Source of the DNA: Cyanidiococcus yangmingshanensis | Taxonomy: Eukaryota; Rhodophyta; Bangiophyceae; Cyanidiales; Cyanidiaceae | Length of the DNA: 64,000 nt | Assembly (NCBI GenBank): GCA_013995675.1 | Contig: VWRR01000012.1 | Location: 434,001 to 498,000 of the forward strand | Direction of reading: 5' to 3' | In this document: positions 30,613-42,147 of the stretch, piece after piece | Layout of the letters: each line of letters begins with the position of its first letter | How positions within the stretch are numbered: the stretch's first letter is position 1 | Translations under genes and position numbers: made by a program | The notes under the pieces: generated by a model | Seen by the model: the letters and a program-made list of their open reading frames with translations, nothing else | Database searches by the model: none | Told to the model about the DNA's origin: nothing

Positions 30613-31944
30613 ATCAAACCACCGAATTCGATACTCGTGGAGCTGGACGCGAAGCGCGACGTGTGCTGCTGCTCGCACAGAACATGGCAGTTGGCAGCAC
30701 CAGAGTGCGAATGCTTGCGCGTCCGCATCGCCCGCGAGCCCCAATGCAAACGTGTATTGCTCCAAACAGCGTCGTGCTCAGTCCAAGCGGCATAGTGGCG
30801 CTGTTTGGAAAGCAGCTTTGGCAAAACATTTTCGCTCCGGTCAACGGATGATTTTTCGCTGGTTTTTATCATGCCTGGTTTTTTTTCTGGAACCCAGCAT
30901 TAAAAAAATTGATCACGCGAATTCACCTTGTTCTTATTCCGAGTCCTGCCCTGATGCCAGGCAGAAAAAGATTGGGTGTCCCGGACCAGCGACTGCGCAA
31001 CCACGGAAAGATCCGAGAGGGATAGGGCGATTCAAGACGGTTCCGCGGTTTTGGCATGTAGGCCATCTCCTCCACGATACCAACAAAAGATGCGCTCCAC
31101 GTTACACTCCTCAAATCACTGCGAATCATGAACCATTCGACGTACCCGTGACGCTATCGTTGAGAGCCATGAGCTCGGAGATCCCTAGGCCCAATTTGGG
31201 TAACGCATCCGTACTTTGGAACGTTATCGACTCGATCGGCTTCACGAGCCTAGCAGCGTGTCTGCGAGTCTTTCTCCGGCCACTGCAAAGTATAAAATAC
31301 GAGCTTTCAAAATATACTTTTCGATGTGTTATAGACACCGAATATCTGCCAAAAAAAATCCGTACTTAACGCGACAACAACCTCGTCTCTGTGAGTCTGC
31401 GCGTGCAGCTGCTACATGCCGCCAACAACCCTCGTGCAGCAAGCTGACATTTGCTCTCTGAAAGTTAATCACGGGTCACTCAAGCGCCCGTTTTCCTGTC
31501 AATGGTCACGTTGCGCGTGCAAAAACCGTGAACAGTCCTTCTCAAACTCCAGCCATCACTGGCGGTGCAGAACCTTTCGCTGATAGAGCTCCAGTCGTCC
31601 GCAGAAACTGCTTTTCGGCTTTCAATTGTACTTCCAGAAGCCACCCTAGGTGTCAAGGCGAGTGTTTCTATGCGTCGTTCGAGAGCAGCGTTTCCAAGAC
31701 CACGGCACTCGACGAGTATATTGGCCGACGCGTCGCCAGCTCCTCAGTGGACGGAGCAATTCTGTTCCAGGCGTCGCTTCTCCAAAGGTTTGCGTTTACA
31801 CTTGAGAAGCGTCAGGGTTATTGAGACGAACGATTCTCGACCACTCACACTGTGTGGAGATCGACGGAGGCACTAGCACTGGTTAGTACCGGGGCTAGCG
31901 AACACCAAACTTCTGGAAGGCGACGACGAGGCAAAGCCAGTTCC
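30613..31944. other. Intergenic, about 1.3 kb
   Basis: A plus-strand frame from 30392 to 31369 runs through here in the frame displaced from PNGase, but it has no domain and the PNGase C-terminal motif lies in the other frame. Local AT content is higher at 30850-31370. I see no supportable gene. Confidence 0.4.
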
Positions 31945-33184
31945 ATGTCTACTCGAGGCGCTCGGGCAAAGCAGCGACTACAGTACGACGATCCGGATGC
32001 AGTCGCAAAGGCCGAAAAACGTGTCGTCCTAAAGCGGGCTCCAGCGCAGCGTCTCGTGCCGCTTTTTGCCCACCTGCCTCAATACGAGCCTCTGCGCTCA
32101 GCGTCAGTTCGAGTGAGCCTTGCGGAGACGCTGGGTTTGCACCCAAGCGTGCTGCAGCTGGGCCAACAGCTGGCTCAGGGAATCATCAGCGGTGGAACTG
32201 CTCGAGTTGCGGCCCTCTTGACGGCGCTCCGCGAAGTTATTGCTGATTTTCCGTCCTCCTCGACGGGTTCGTCATCAACATCACCACTTGAGGCAGAGCA
32301 CCTCGTCGATGATCGAAGGGAACTCGAACGGTCCCTGAATCGCCATATCCAGTTCCTGGTAGACTCGCGACCGCTTTCGGTCGCTATGGGCAATGCGGTT
32401 CGTTTTGTGAAGAGTCGTCTGGGTATTCAGTCTCTGGCTCCGACTTTCCGTGAGCTGCAGCGACAGCTTCTCAACGATATCGATGCGTTCATTGAAGAGC
32501 GCATTGTTTTTGCCCTGGAGACGATCTTTGAGGCGGGGGCCGAACGTATCCGTGACGGCGACGTTGTGCTGACTTACGACGCTTCGTATGCTGTCGAGAG
32601 TATCTTGTTGCGGGCTATGCGGAAACTGAAACGCCGTTTTCGGGTGATTGTGCTTGATTCTCGCCCGCGATATCGTGGTCATGCGCTGGCGAATCGTCTT
32701 TTACAGCATGGGATAACTCATTGCACGTACAGTTTGCTGCACGCAGGGGCCTATGCTCATTCCGGAAGCGAATCTTGTCCTCCTGGGCGCAGAGGCCTGT
32801 TTCAGCAACGGCGCTGTGCTCGCAGCCGCTGGAACTGCCAGTGTGGCGTCTCTGGCGAAGCGCGAGCGTATCCCAGTTGTCGTTGCTTGTGAGTCACTGA
32901 AATTCACCGAGCGAGTGCTGATCGACTCGATATGTCTCAATGAACTCGGGGACCCTGATGAGCTGATTCAAGGCACGTGGATCCGACCGGCTGTACCACA
33001 AAACGATCAGGAGGTGAGTGCTCGGGCGCCACTGGATGAAAGCTGGCGCGAGCGTTATCCGGATCTCAAGCTTCTGCATCTGTACTACGACGTGACTCCA
33101 GCAGACATGGTCGATGCGCTCATCACGGAGTACGGTTTGATCGCGCCGCCCTCGGTTGCCGCGGTGACCCTAGACATGGCGTAG
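31945..33184 (+). CDS. eIF2B4: Translation initiation factor eIF2B subunit delta; one-base frame displacement
   Basis: Catalytic-core-supporting subunit of the eIF2 guanine-nucleotide exchange factor. It begins at ATG 31945 with LQYDDPDAVAKAEKRVVLKR and LFAHLPQYEP, the delta-subunit hallmark (human VQYDDPNRVAKAKKRQVV...FRHLPQYE). After GITHCTYSLLHAG the frame changes at about 32741-32753 (GGG GCC TAT GCT, T dropped). It then reads MLIPEANLVLLGAEACFSNG and GTASVASLAKRERIPVVVAC, the conserved Rossmann-like domain. The join is gapless relative to the human subunit. Expected length is 412 residues, much shorter than animal or fungal delta subunits because the low-complexity N-terminus is missing. 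Unshifted, the protein would stop at 32892. Confidence 0.92.
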
Positions 33185-34975
33185 CTGTACGGCGAATACT
33201 GTCAAAAAGAGCGTGCTCAGGGTGATGCGATGAAGACTATGGGAGTTTTCGCTTTTCCCGATGACCTGAAACTCTCCCAAAGTAAATGGCGATACCGTTG
33301 CATGCTGCCGGGGGTCGACTTTCGAACACCGAGCGGGAGAGCGCTTTCTCTGTGCATGGGTGTGTCTCGGCCTCGCCTGAATCCATTTGTGGCGAGCAGT
33401 TCATTGAGCGCCGAGTGATCTAACCAGACCATGTCGTCAGCGTGACGCGACAGTCATGTGCATGGACCTCGAAAGTCCCCATGCCCGGAAACGAGCTGGG
33501 CACACACACCCGTTTCTACTTGCAAAGGCTGTCCGCCATTGATCTCTTTCTGGAAAGTGTCTCCAAAAAGCGTTTAGGATACTGCGCTTTCGTGCCGATC
33601 CGTCCAGCATGCATTGTCGACGGCGGGGACGCACTCAGCGCTGCATTTTGGTTTCGGTGACCAGAATACCTCGTGTGTAAGTGCTCCTGGTGTCAAGTCA
33701 ATTTCTGCATAACCCAAACTACACTGAGCGTATCTGTCGGCTGTTGCATCAACAAATTCGGAACTCCATCTGTGTCACCGACGAGCGCTCGCGACCGGCT
33801 CTCCCACGTCGATCGGTTGCGTTGTCGGCGCATCATTGCCGCCGCTGGGCTCAGTGTTTCGTCGACACTCATGTTGCTACATGTCCCTCGATGCTCCCAC
33901 TTTTATCCATGTTCCTGCGAGTTCAGGGAGTCAGGCCCATTTCCATGCACCACAACGGACGCATCCTGCTGTGTCTAGAGCACCACTTTGCTGCAGATGA
34001 TGGATTGCAGGAATATCTCCGACTCGGCATGCATTCTTTCCGAGTATTCGCAATGACCCACGACAGAGGTGGGACCAAGTCGCTACGGGAAGTTTCTCAG
34101 TCAACACGTCACAAACTGAGTCATTCATGTCATTCCACAGCTCTCGTCTTGAATAGTGTCACCTTACTCATAGGTCGTGAGGGAGCGTTCCGTGATCGAT
34201 CGTGTGAGAGCGCGCCACATGCCGGGTATGACACTGAGATGCCTGACCCCAGCACCTAAATCGATCGATGCCACACGCTTCCACCGCTGCCGCTCAAGCG
34301 ATCCCCGAGACACCTGCATTGCATGCCAGTAGAATCTCTAGCCTGCAGGACCATTCGAAGACGTATTCACCAGATGTACGCTTGACCTGATCTTCTTCCC
34401 ATTCAGGTGTTCGCTTTCGTGTGCAACGAAGCAAAGTTTCCGATTCGAGACCTGCTTGTGTCCATATCATGAACCGGCTCGATCTACATCCTATAGAATT
34501 GGTACGTGTGCCTATACTGAACAGGATGCGTGCATACAAAGAATCGGATGCGTGTGTCCATATCATGAACCGGCTCGATCTACATCCTATAGAATTGGTA
34601 CGTGTGTCTTTACTGAACAGGATGCGTGCATACAAAGAATCGGATGCGTGTGTCCATATCATGAACTGGTTGCATGTGGTGGCCATCGCCGGTGCGGAGG
34701 CGACACGAAGCATCGATCGGGCACGTCGACGCTTGTCGTGTCGATGCGCGCGCCGATCACGAAGAACGACGACGTCGACGACATGAGGCATCGCACCAGA
34801 CCCGCCGTTCCCTGCGTGCCGCTCGCTCGTGACTGATCGACCACCCCGACGGGGTCCGCGAACCGCCTCTTCAACGCCAGCAGCATCTCTTTCGACGTCG
34901 GGGGTCTCGTCTCCCGCGCGCAACCCGTGTATAACGTTTGTATCAGGTGCTCTGGTTGGTGAACTCTGAACGAGT
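33185..34975. other. Intergenic, about 1.8 kb, includes a minisatellite
   Basis: No frame in this stretch (for example 33681-34259 plus) shows recognisable content. It holds the 96-bp tandem repeat at 34457-34675 and a C/G-rich segment just before the cullin. Confidence 0.45.
34457..34675. repeat. 96-bp tandem repeat, 2.3 copies
   Basis: Units start at 34457, 34553 and 34649, each beginning TGTGTCCATATCATGAAC. The first two differ at only a few positions; the third breaks off after about 27 bases. Because 96 is a multiple of three, frames stay open through the array on both strands, but the surrounding sequence gives no support for a protein. It is a recent minisatellite. Confidence 0.85.
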
Positions 34976-37900
34976 GTGACACGTGTATATCAGAGTATAT
35001 GGAAACAATCACGTTCACGTCGAGCGCGAGGAGGGCGCCCTGGAGACAGCCGTTTCGCATCATCTGTGAGCGGAGCGGACGGTGAGCTTGTTGATGGAGG
35101 TCGTGTGGAGGGTGGTGTCGCTTCTGCAACGGGCGTTGCTAACGCGGCCACGACGAGCAGCGCGGGCCCAGAACCTGACGTTTATGCTGCGTTAGACAGT
35201 TACGCTTTTAGTGAGCCACTGCGTGCGCAGTTTCGAAGGGGTTGGCGTTCCCTTGTGGAGGAGGGTTTCGAGCCGCTACAGCACGCGCTCACCGAGCAGG
35301 TGTTGGCGGTACTGGCGACCTCCTCGGCATCGAGGAATGCGGCCCGGTCGACGACGTTTACAGAGACGCGCGACTTGGACTCTGTTCAGGATCAGTCGGC
35401 GCCGCCAGGGTCGCCCGTTTCATCTGGAGGCGGCGACCTTGTCGAGGACTATGAGCCGTCGCGGGTGCTCGCGGACCGTCGAGACGCGGTCCTGTCGAGA
35501 CGCGGCATCCATGTGGTCCACGTGCCTGCGCCGCGTGGTGTCCTCAGTGCGTCGGTATGGATGGAGCTGTATCGGACAGTGTTGCTTCTGTGCACCAAGC
35601 CGGGGCCGTGTGCAGTGAAACGGGCACTCTATGAGCAAGTCGAGCGCCAGATTGGGACCTTTTGTTCCAACACAATTTTGCCTGACCTGGAACGAAGGGT
35701 TTCAGGTCACGAAGCGACCGCGCAGCCAATATTTTCTTCGTTGAATGGCGTGCGCGACGCATGCTCGCCAATGAGGGACCTTGATGACACCCGCGCGGAG
35801 CGTCCAACGATACGAGCGCGCCGAGCGCGAAACAGTATGGATACGCAGAGCTCGCGTATTACCCAGTCCAAGAGCAGCGCAGGTGACTCGGAACGCGACC
35901 ACCTCGCGGCGGACGTGCAGCCGATGGAAGAGGGAAGTTTGCAGGGCATCGAGTTGATGGATGTGGCCTCGGACGAGACTTCCGATGCTACCGAGGATGC
36001 CAACGATTTCGGGATGGACGTTGTGGCGATCGAGGAGTTGCTTCACGCTTTTTGTGCGTGGTGGATGGCGTACCAGCACTTGGTTCAATTCGTGTGCAAA
36101 ATATTCAGTTACTTGGATCGGTGTTATACGGATAAGCAGAACGGTCCACCACCGCTGGAGCAACTTGGGCGAATCCTCTTTCGCACTAAGGTTTTGGACA
36201 AGATGCACGACGTGTTGCGTATGGCGATTCTGGCTCTGGTTGCCCGTGATCGCAGCGGTGATATCGTGGATCGAGCGCTGATTCACTCCGCTGTGGTCGT
36301 CTTCACAGCAACGGATTGGATCTCGTACTACTCGGATGAAATCGAGACACCTTATCTGGCAGCTCTCCAAAGTCATTACGAGCTCGAGTCTCGACGCTGG
36401 CTTGAGGAATGCGCTTTTCCTGAGTACATGCGTGAGGCTGAATCGGCACTGCGGCAGGAAATTGCCATTGCGCAGGCAGTGTTGCATCCGTCCTCCGTTG
36501 AGCGCGTGAAAGACGCGGTAGAGAATGCGATTCTCTTGGCTCATCAGGACAGGTTGCTCACTCCGGAGGACTCGGGTTTTGCGGTCCTGTTGGCGCAGCG
36601 CCATTTGGATGATCTGAGGCGCGTGTTCTGGCTGTACAGCGGACAATGGGTCCAGGAGCTATGCGGGCAACCCGTCGATGGAGCGTCGGGGCAGGCACGG
36701 TCTGGCGCCAACGGCCGCTCGGTACTCCATCCACAGGCGCGGCAAGAGCGCGCACTGCGGCCCATTGCCCAGCAATTTGCTCGTAGTGCAGAGCGGGAAG
36801 GTGCGGCGCTCTTCGCTCGGTACAGTGCACAGATTGTTGAAGTCGACTCGGGCAGCGACAACTTGGGTCGTGAGGATTCGGATCGCTCTAGCGCACGAAA
36901 GCGGCACGCCGATGGCAGCGAAAAACAAGAACTTGCCTCTCTGCCACGCAGTTCGTCGGAGGAGTTGATGTCCATGAGTGGCAACGCGTCAGTTGCGGGC
37001 ATCACCGACCTCGAGCTGACGTCTGCAGAACAGTCTGGGATGTGGCTGGTCCATGAGCTCGTGTCCCTGCACGGAACGTATCGACGTATATTGCAGGTGT
37101 GTTTCGACAATCACGAGGTTTTCGCCCAACAACTCCGTATGGCGTTTGAGGCGATTGTCAATAACCCCCGCGACATGAACATGATTCCAGAACTGCTTGC
37201 GTCATACGTGGACCGCATCATCCAAGGCGTCTACGTTGTTGATGGATCAGACGGGGACATTGGTGCGCATCTGAGCATTATTGTTCAACTCTTAGAGTAT
37301 ATTTACAACAAGGACATCTTTGCTGAGTTATACCGCTTTTATTTGTGCAAACGCCTCATTTTCGATCTGAGCAGCTCGCGCGATCTGGAGGTTATATTTG
37401 TCGAGAAGCTCAAGGCGACCTTGGGGCCATTGTTCACTGCCCGACTCGAGGGCATGCTTCGCGATATGCACACCTCGGTGGCTTTTCAGGAGCGGTTTGA
37501 AAAGTGGAGCGCGGGGACAAGGTGACGGCATCGTTCAGCGGTCGGACGATGCAGACCCTGGGCGGGCGAGCAGCCAGATCCCAGCGTTCAGTGTGACGCT
37601 AGCAACGACGAGCATCTGGCCCACGTTTCCAGGTGATAGCGATCTGCAGGTGCCGCCCGTACTCGCTGCACGCCTCGCGGAATACGAGCGCTTCTATGAG
37701 CAACAGACCCAACATCGTCAACTGAATTGGATTCACGCGCTCGGCAAGGGCGTTGTCGAATGCACCCGAGCGGCCTTTCCACATATGACCCGTTATCGGC
37801 GTGTCGAACTGGAGTTGAACACCTATCAGTTATGCATTCTCTTGCTTTTCGAGAATGCTGACGCACTCAATTTCGAGCAAGTGTGCAACGCGCTGAACGT

Positions 37901-38342
37901 CAAATCTCTAGCGATCCTAGAGCTCGTCAAACGATGCGTTCTGTCGCTCTGTCAGAAGCGGTATCGGCTCCTTGTCAAGAGCCCCGCGAGTCACGAGGTG
38001 CGCTCCACAGACGTGCTGCAGCTGAATCCACACTTTGACCCACCGCAACGGCGCATGCGGTTCGCGTGCCTGCCCCATCAGATCAGTCGCGAGGAGCACC
38101 AAGTCGCGCGTCAAACCTTCCAAGACGATCGAGCACCGCTGGTGGAGGCTACCATTGTCCGCATCATGAAAGCACACAAACAACTCGCGCATCAGGAGTT
38201 GGTCACTGAGATCCTGAATACGTTGAATGCCCACTTTACACCGGATGTGCGCTTCATCAAGGAGCGCATCGAAAACCTGATCGCTCGCGAGTACCTCGAA
38301 CGCGACGCGCAGGATCCGGCTCTGTTCCGTTATGTGACCTAG
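34976..38342 (+). CDS. Cullin, CUL1/CUL3-like; frame displaced +1 before the C-terminal domain
   Basis: Scaffold of a cullin-RING ubiquitin ligase. Cullin repeats are visible (SYLDRCYTDKQN; ILFRTKVLDKMHDVLRMAIL; ARDRSGDIVDRALIHSAV; YNKDIFAELYRFYLCKRLIF). The first frame stops at 37523-37525, just after LEGMLRDMHTSVAFQERFEKW. The cullin-homology domain continues in the +1 frame (VTLATTSIWPTFPG) to 38342. It ends with the winged helix containing the NEDD8-acceptor region VEATIVRIMKAHKQ and the family terminus LIAREYLERD...LFRYVT. The displacement lies near GGG ACA AGG TGA. The first frame has no ATG before the conserved region; ATG 34999 lies in the frame one base back, so the N-terminus is unresolved. 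At about 1,110 residues it is unusually long, owing to acidic or serine-rich inserts around 35680-36000 and 36690-37010. Confidence 0.9.
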
Positions 38343-39293
38343 TACTCGGCATGTCGACAGCGTGAGCGTCATCGGAGAGGTCAAATGGAGGTGGCTCCTT
38401 GCTGTGCCAAAGGAGTCTCTGGATCCAGGTGACGTGCGCAACCACAACCAGAACGAGGAACAGAATGCGTCAATAGTTTGGTGCTTTCGTTGCGCGCGAA
38501 ACCATAAACATACGCTCGAATATTCACCTACTGCGATGATTCTTTCCCCAGAGAGATTCTCGACCGCATCCCTCGTCACAGCTATGAAAGGCGTATGTCA
38601 TGTTGCGTGCGCTCTCCAGCAAACCCGATGATGTATCGCTCGAAAACATTCGTTTGCTTGTTGCTCGCCCCGACCTTTGGCTTCCGCTACAGCAACCCTG
38701 CAAGTTCCCTCATCAAAGACGCACCCCGCCGCAGAGAACGCTTACGCTCGTGCAGCACTGGCCAGGCGACTTGTTCGTCAGCACTGTGTGCTGAAAATCG
38801 CCTCTACATGCACGCATCGAAACGACCATGCGTGTCGATCGCTCCGTACAACCTGAGGCTTGATGATCAGGGAAACGTTCATCATTCGATCGAAGGTTTC
38901 ACCAAACTTTTACAGAGCCTATACATTGCATCCATAAATCATAGATCCATCCATCCATTTGACGATCGATTTGCTTTCTAGGGTTGTACCGAATACGGTC
39001 CGCATCCGACCTCGAGTCTGGGACGTTCCCGGCTGCAGGCAACCCATCGCCGCCGCCGCCCGCCCGCCAGCGAATTTGGCTGCGCACGCGATCTGGCCAG
39101 CCGGCCAGCCAGCCAGCCAGCCAGCCAGCCAACACCCCCCTGATGGCCGTATCTCGCGGGAGCGCTTCCTCGCGCGCTCTCAAACGGAAAACGGCACACG
39201 TTGTTGATACCATACAGTTGTTGTTGTCGCTGCTTCCAAGTGACTTGTGCTGGTGCCGTCGCTTTGTAGCAGTTCTGAAGATATTGTTCGGCC
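38343..39293. other. Intergenic, about 950 bp
   Basis: Upstream of ClpX. No supportable gene. Contains an ATGCGTGTCGA element at 38828 and a CCAG microsatellite at 39095-39131. Confidence 0.45.
39095..39131. repeat. (CCAG)n microsatellite
   Basis: About eight nearly perfect CCAG units ending 163 bp upstream of the ClpX ATG. On the other strand it reads CTGG repeats. Confidence 0.85.
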
Positions 39294-41435
39294 ATGGCGT
39301 CGGTGCAGGTCGATGCAGTGCTTTTAACGCGTACATGCGCCAGTGGCCTGCGTTTTCTGGGGCCCGTCCTGAGGCGACCCGCTGCGGCGTCCGCGTGCGC
39401 TGGTGACGCTCGTCAGCGGTGGCGTGTAGAGCACGGTCGCCAGTTGAGTAACGGTGGTGCTCGTTCTGGTAGCTGGGAAGAAGCTGACGAAGTGCGGTAT
39501 GGTTCTGGTTTACGGGACGGGCACCTTGTGGCGACCTACACGCGTCTGTTGCGTCAGCGCGTTGCGGCGCTACCAACGCCGCGCGCACTCTATGAGCACT
39601 TGAACGAGTACTGCATTGGGCAGGAGCGAGCAAAGCGAGTTTTGGCTGTTGCGACGCATAATCACTATAAAAAGGTGCTGGCTAGTGAGTTAATTGAGCG
39701 CGTTCGCGCGGCCTCTGCAGCTGCATCGGTGGGGGTCGGCAGCTCAGCCGATGACGACGCTTCTAGCGCGCGTTTCGGTTGGTCAAGTTTCGAAGACGAG
39801 CTTGGTGGTGCTGGTGGCGGCAGCAACAGTAGCAGCAACAGTAGCAGCAACAGCGTTCCAGGTAATGGCGCTGGGATCCATCCGCCGCCGGGAAAGCCAA
39901 CCCTGCAGTCTTCGGCGGGCCGTATCCTGCTCATGATGATGTCGGATATGAGCGGAACGCGTCGATCGTCTGCTGCTGGTGCTCGTGGGCTTCCCGCTGC
40001 GAGCTCAAGCGGGAACAACACCGCCTCACCATCGTCGTGGTTGCCAGCGAGTGAGCGTCCTCGTCGTTCGCCACTTGCCAGTGAATCCGAATCGTTCTAT
40101 TCAGAAACAGGCCCGAGTCGTCGACCACTTGTCCTGGATGATCTAACGGAAGCGGCTTTTCGGGGCAGTGATTTGGACTTGATGGCTTCATCTAATGAGC
40201 GCGCTGACTCGTCGAACGAATCCACGAACGAACTGGGGTCTTTTCAGGCTCCACGGGATCATTCGAGCGCTCCGCCGGGGTCCATCCTCAACGCACGAAA
40301 CGCGCTACCAGGCACCGCGTCGTACAGTGCCGCCCATACCGGGACCGGTGCGAGCGGGGGCATTCCCGGCACAGCAGCGTTCCGACTGAACGAATCAAGT
40401 GCAGCAGCGTCGCTCGCACTGAGCAACCTCCTCGATCATTGCGTCGAGTTTGAAAAGTCCAATATCCTGCTCCTCGGCCCGACTGGCTCTGGGAAGACGC
40501 TGCTGGCGAAATCGTTGGCGCGCAAGTGCCGCGTCCCGTTTGTGATGGTCGATGCGACAACCCTGACCCAAGCAGGCTACGTTGGCGAGGATGTGGAGTC
40601 CATCTTGCATCGGCTCCTGCAGGCAGCTGATTTCGACCTGAACCTTGCACAACGCGGTATTGTCTACATCGATGAGATCGATAAGATCTCGCGCAAGTCG
40701 GAGAGCCCCAGCATCACGCGAGACGTCTCTGGCGAAGGTGTTCAGCAGGCGCTCCTCAAGATGCTCGAAGGCTCTATCGTGAACGTGCCAGAGAAGGGCG
40801 GTCGGAAGAACCCTCGTGCCGAGTACATCCCCATGGATACGCGCAACATTCTCTTTATTTGCGGTGGTGCTTTCTCGGGCCTTGAGCGCATTGTTGGCCA
40901 TCGTTTGGCGGCGGCCTCGATTGGCTTCGGGGCGCACGTGGCGCCAGCCGATGCCGTTGACGATGCAGTCCTGGACTGCGTCGAGTCCACGGACCTCATC
41001 CGGTACGGTCTGGTGCCTGAGTTTGTGGGCCGCCTGCCAATTGTGGTGAACCTGCGCGCGCTCACCGAAGCGCAGCTGGTTCAGGTACTCACCGAGCCTC
41101 GTAATGCACTCGTTCGGCAATTTCGGGAGATGTTTCGTATGAGTGGCGCCGATATGCACATGACCGAACAGGCGCTGCGGGCGGTCGCTCGCGAGGCAGT
41201 CCGCAAGGGCGTCGGTGCTCGTGGCCTCCGTGGCATCATGGAGCGTGTGCTGCTGGACTGTCAGTTTGACCTTCCCGGTAAGGAAGGCCAGACGGTCATT
41301 GTTGATTACGATCTCGAGCAAGAAACGTTTCAGACCCGTTTCATGGACGAATCGAGCGCTGGGGACTGGAACCGAGCGAGGCCTTGTCGTACTGCAGAAC
41401 GACCTACAGCAGCTGCCGCCGCTGGTGTGATGTGA
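39294..41435 (+). CDS. CLPX: ClpX, AAA+ unfoldase of the ClpXP protease (mitochondrial)
   Basis: 713 residues from ATG 39294 with a basic, arginine-rich presequence. The AAA+ core has [17 protein letters not shown] (Walker A, about residue 395), pore loop GYVGEDVE (about 430), [17 protein letters not shown] (Walker B) and [17 protein letters not shown] (sensor 2). The IGF tripeptide in ASIGFGAHV is the loop that docks ClpX onto ClpP, so a ClpP partner is expected; none lies in this window. The usual N-terminal Cys4 zinc-binding domain is not visible. Between the first conserved segment ([15 protein letters not shown]) and Walker A there is a Ser/Gly/Asn-rich insert of about 250 residues, including a Ser-Ser-Asn repeat at about 39830-39860. 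The frame is intact. Confidence 0.93.
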   Translation: MASVQVDAVLLTRTCASGLRFLGPVLRRPAAASACAGDARQRWRVEHGRQLSNGGARSGSWEEADEVRYGSGLRDGHLVATYTRLLRQRVAALPTPRALYEHLNEYCIGQERAKRVLAVATHNHYKKVLASELIERVRAASAAASVGVGSSADDDASSARFGWSSFEDELGGAGGGSNSSSNSSSNSVPGNGAGIHPPPGKPTLQSSAGRILLMMMSDMSGTRRSSAAGARGLPAASSSGNNTASPSSWLPASERPRRSPLASESESFYSETGPSRRPLVLDDLTEAAFRGSDLDLMASSNERADSSNESTNELGSFQAPRDHSSAPPGSILNARNALPGTASYSAAHTGTGASGGIPGTAAFRLNESSAAASLALSNLLDHCVEFEKSNILLLGPTGSGKTLLAKSLARKCRVPFVMVDATTLTQAGYVGEDVESILHRLLQAADFDLNLAQRGIVYIDEIDKISRKSESPSITRDVSGEGVQQALLKMLEGSIVNVPEKGGRKNPRAEYIPMDTRNILFICGGAFSGLERIVGHRLAAASIGFGAHVAPADAVDDAVLDCVESTDLIRYGLVPEFVGRLPIVVNLRALTEAQLVQVLTEPRNALVRQFREMFRMSGADMHMTEQALRAVAREAVRKGVGARGLRGIMERVLLDCQFDLPGKEGQTVIVDYDLEQETFQTRFMDESSAGDWNRARPCRTAERPTAAAAAGVM

Positions 41436-42147
41436 ATACGCCCATGCACAGCAACGTTTAGAAGGACAAGACCACGAGCCGCGGTCACGGCGGTGCATCT
41501 CAAGTCCTGCGTGGTAGAGACAGGCTGGCGCACCGCGCATCAACACGGTTTTGCAACTGCTCCAAAGCGGATAGAAGAAGGGAGGATGTCGCGGGCAACG
41601 CACAGATATGCGCCCAGCAGCGAATCAGATTGGAATCAGGCAGACCTTAAAGCAAGTGCAAGCAGTCATTGATCTCTTCTTCGGGCGAGGCTCGACCTTG
41701 CTACCGTCCTGCCGAGTGTTGGCACTGCATCGATCGTGCTTGTAGGGCGCCATTGGTGCACTCGCGTACACCGACAACCCCGCTCAAGGGTCACATTTGA
41801 TCTCCACCACGACATTCAGATGAAACCTGTGTGGAGCACGCTGGTCACGAGCGCGTCGACCTGAACACGTTTTCCGATCGCGCAAAATCGTCCGCTGTGT
41901 GGTGCTTGATTGGCGCGGCGGATATGAACGATCGAGTGGCGAGCACTTTACAAGTTTCTCTGGTCCCTTTATGAAAACGCATCGCTGCGAGCAGCGCGCT
42001 CTGTCCAAGGTCGCTTCGTCGCGTACGCAGCAGCGAGGCCAAATAACCAGATTCGGTCGGGCATCGCGCGTGTCATCGATCGTGCTCGGGTCGTGGACCA
42101 GTGTCGCTTTCTCAACGGCGACCAACCAGATCTTGGTATCCGATGGC
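41436..42147. other. Convergent intergenic, about 710 bp
   Basis: Between the stops of ClpX and the ATP-grasp-like gene. No supportable gene. Confidence 0.5.

Noticed and set aside
30392-31369. Continuation of PNGase in the +1 frame
   Set aside because: The conserved C-terminal motif RQSGALEWIASRGENG lies in the main frame right up to its stop, so PNGase is intact and the other frame is a shadow.
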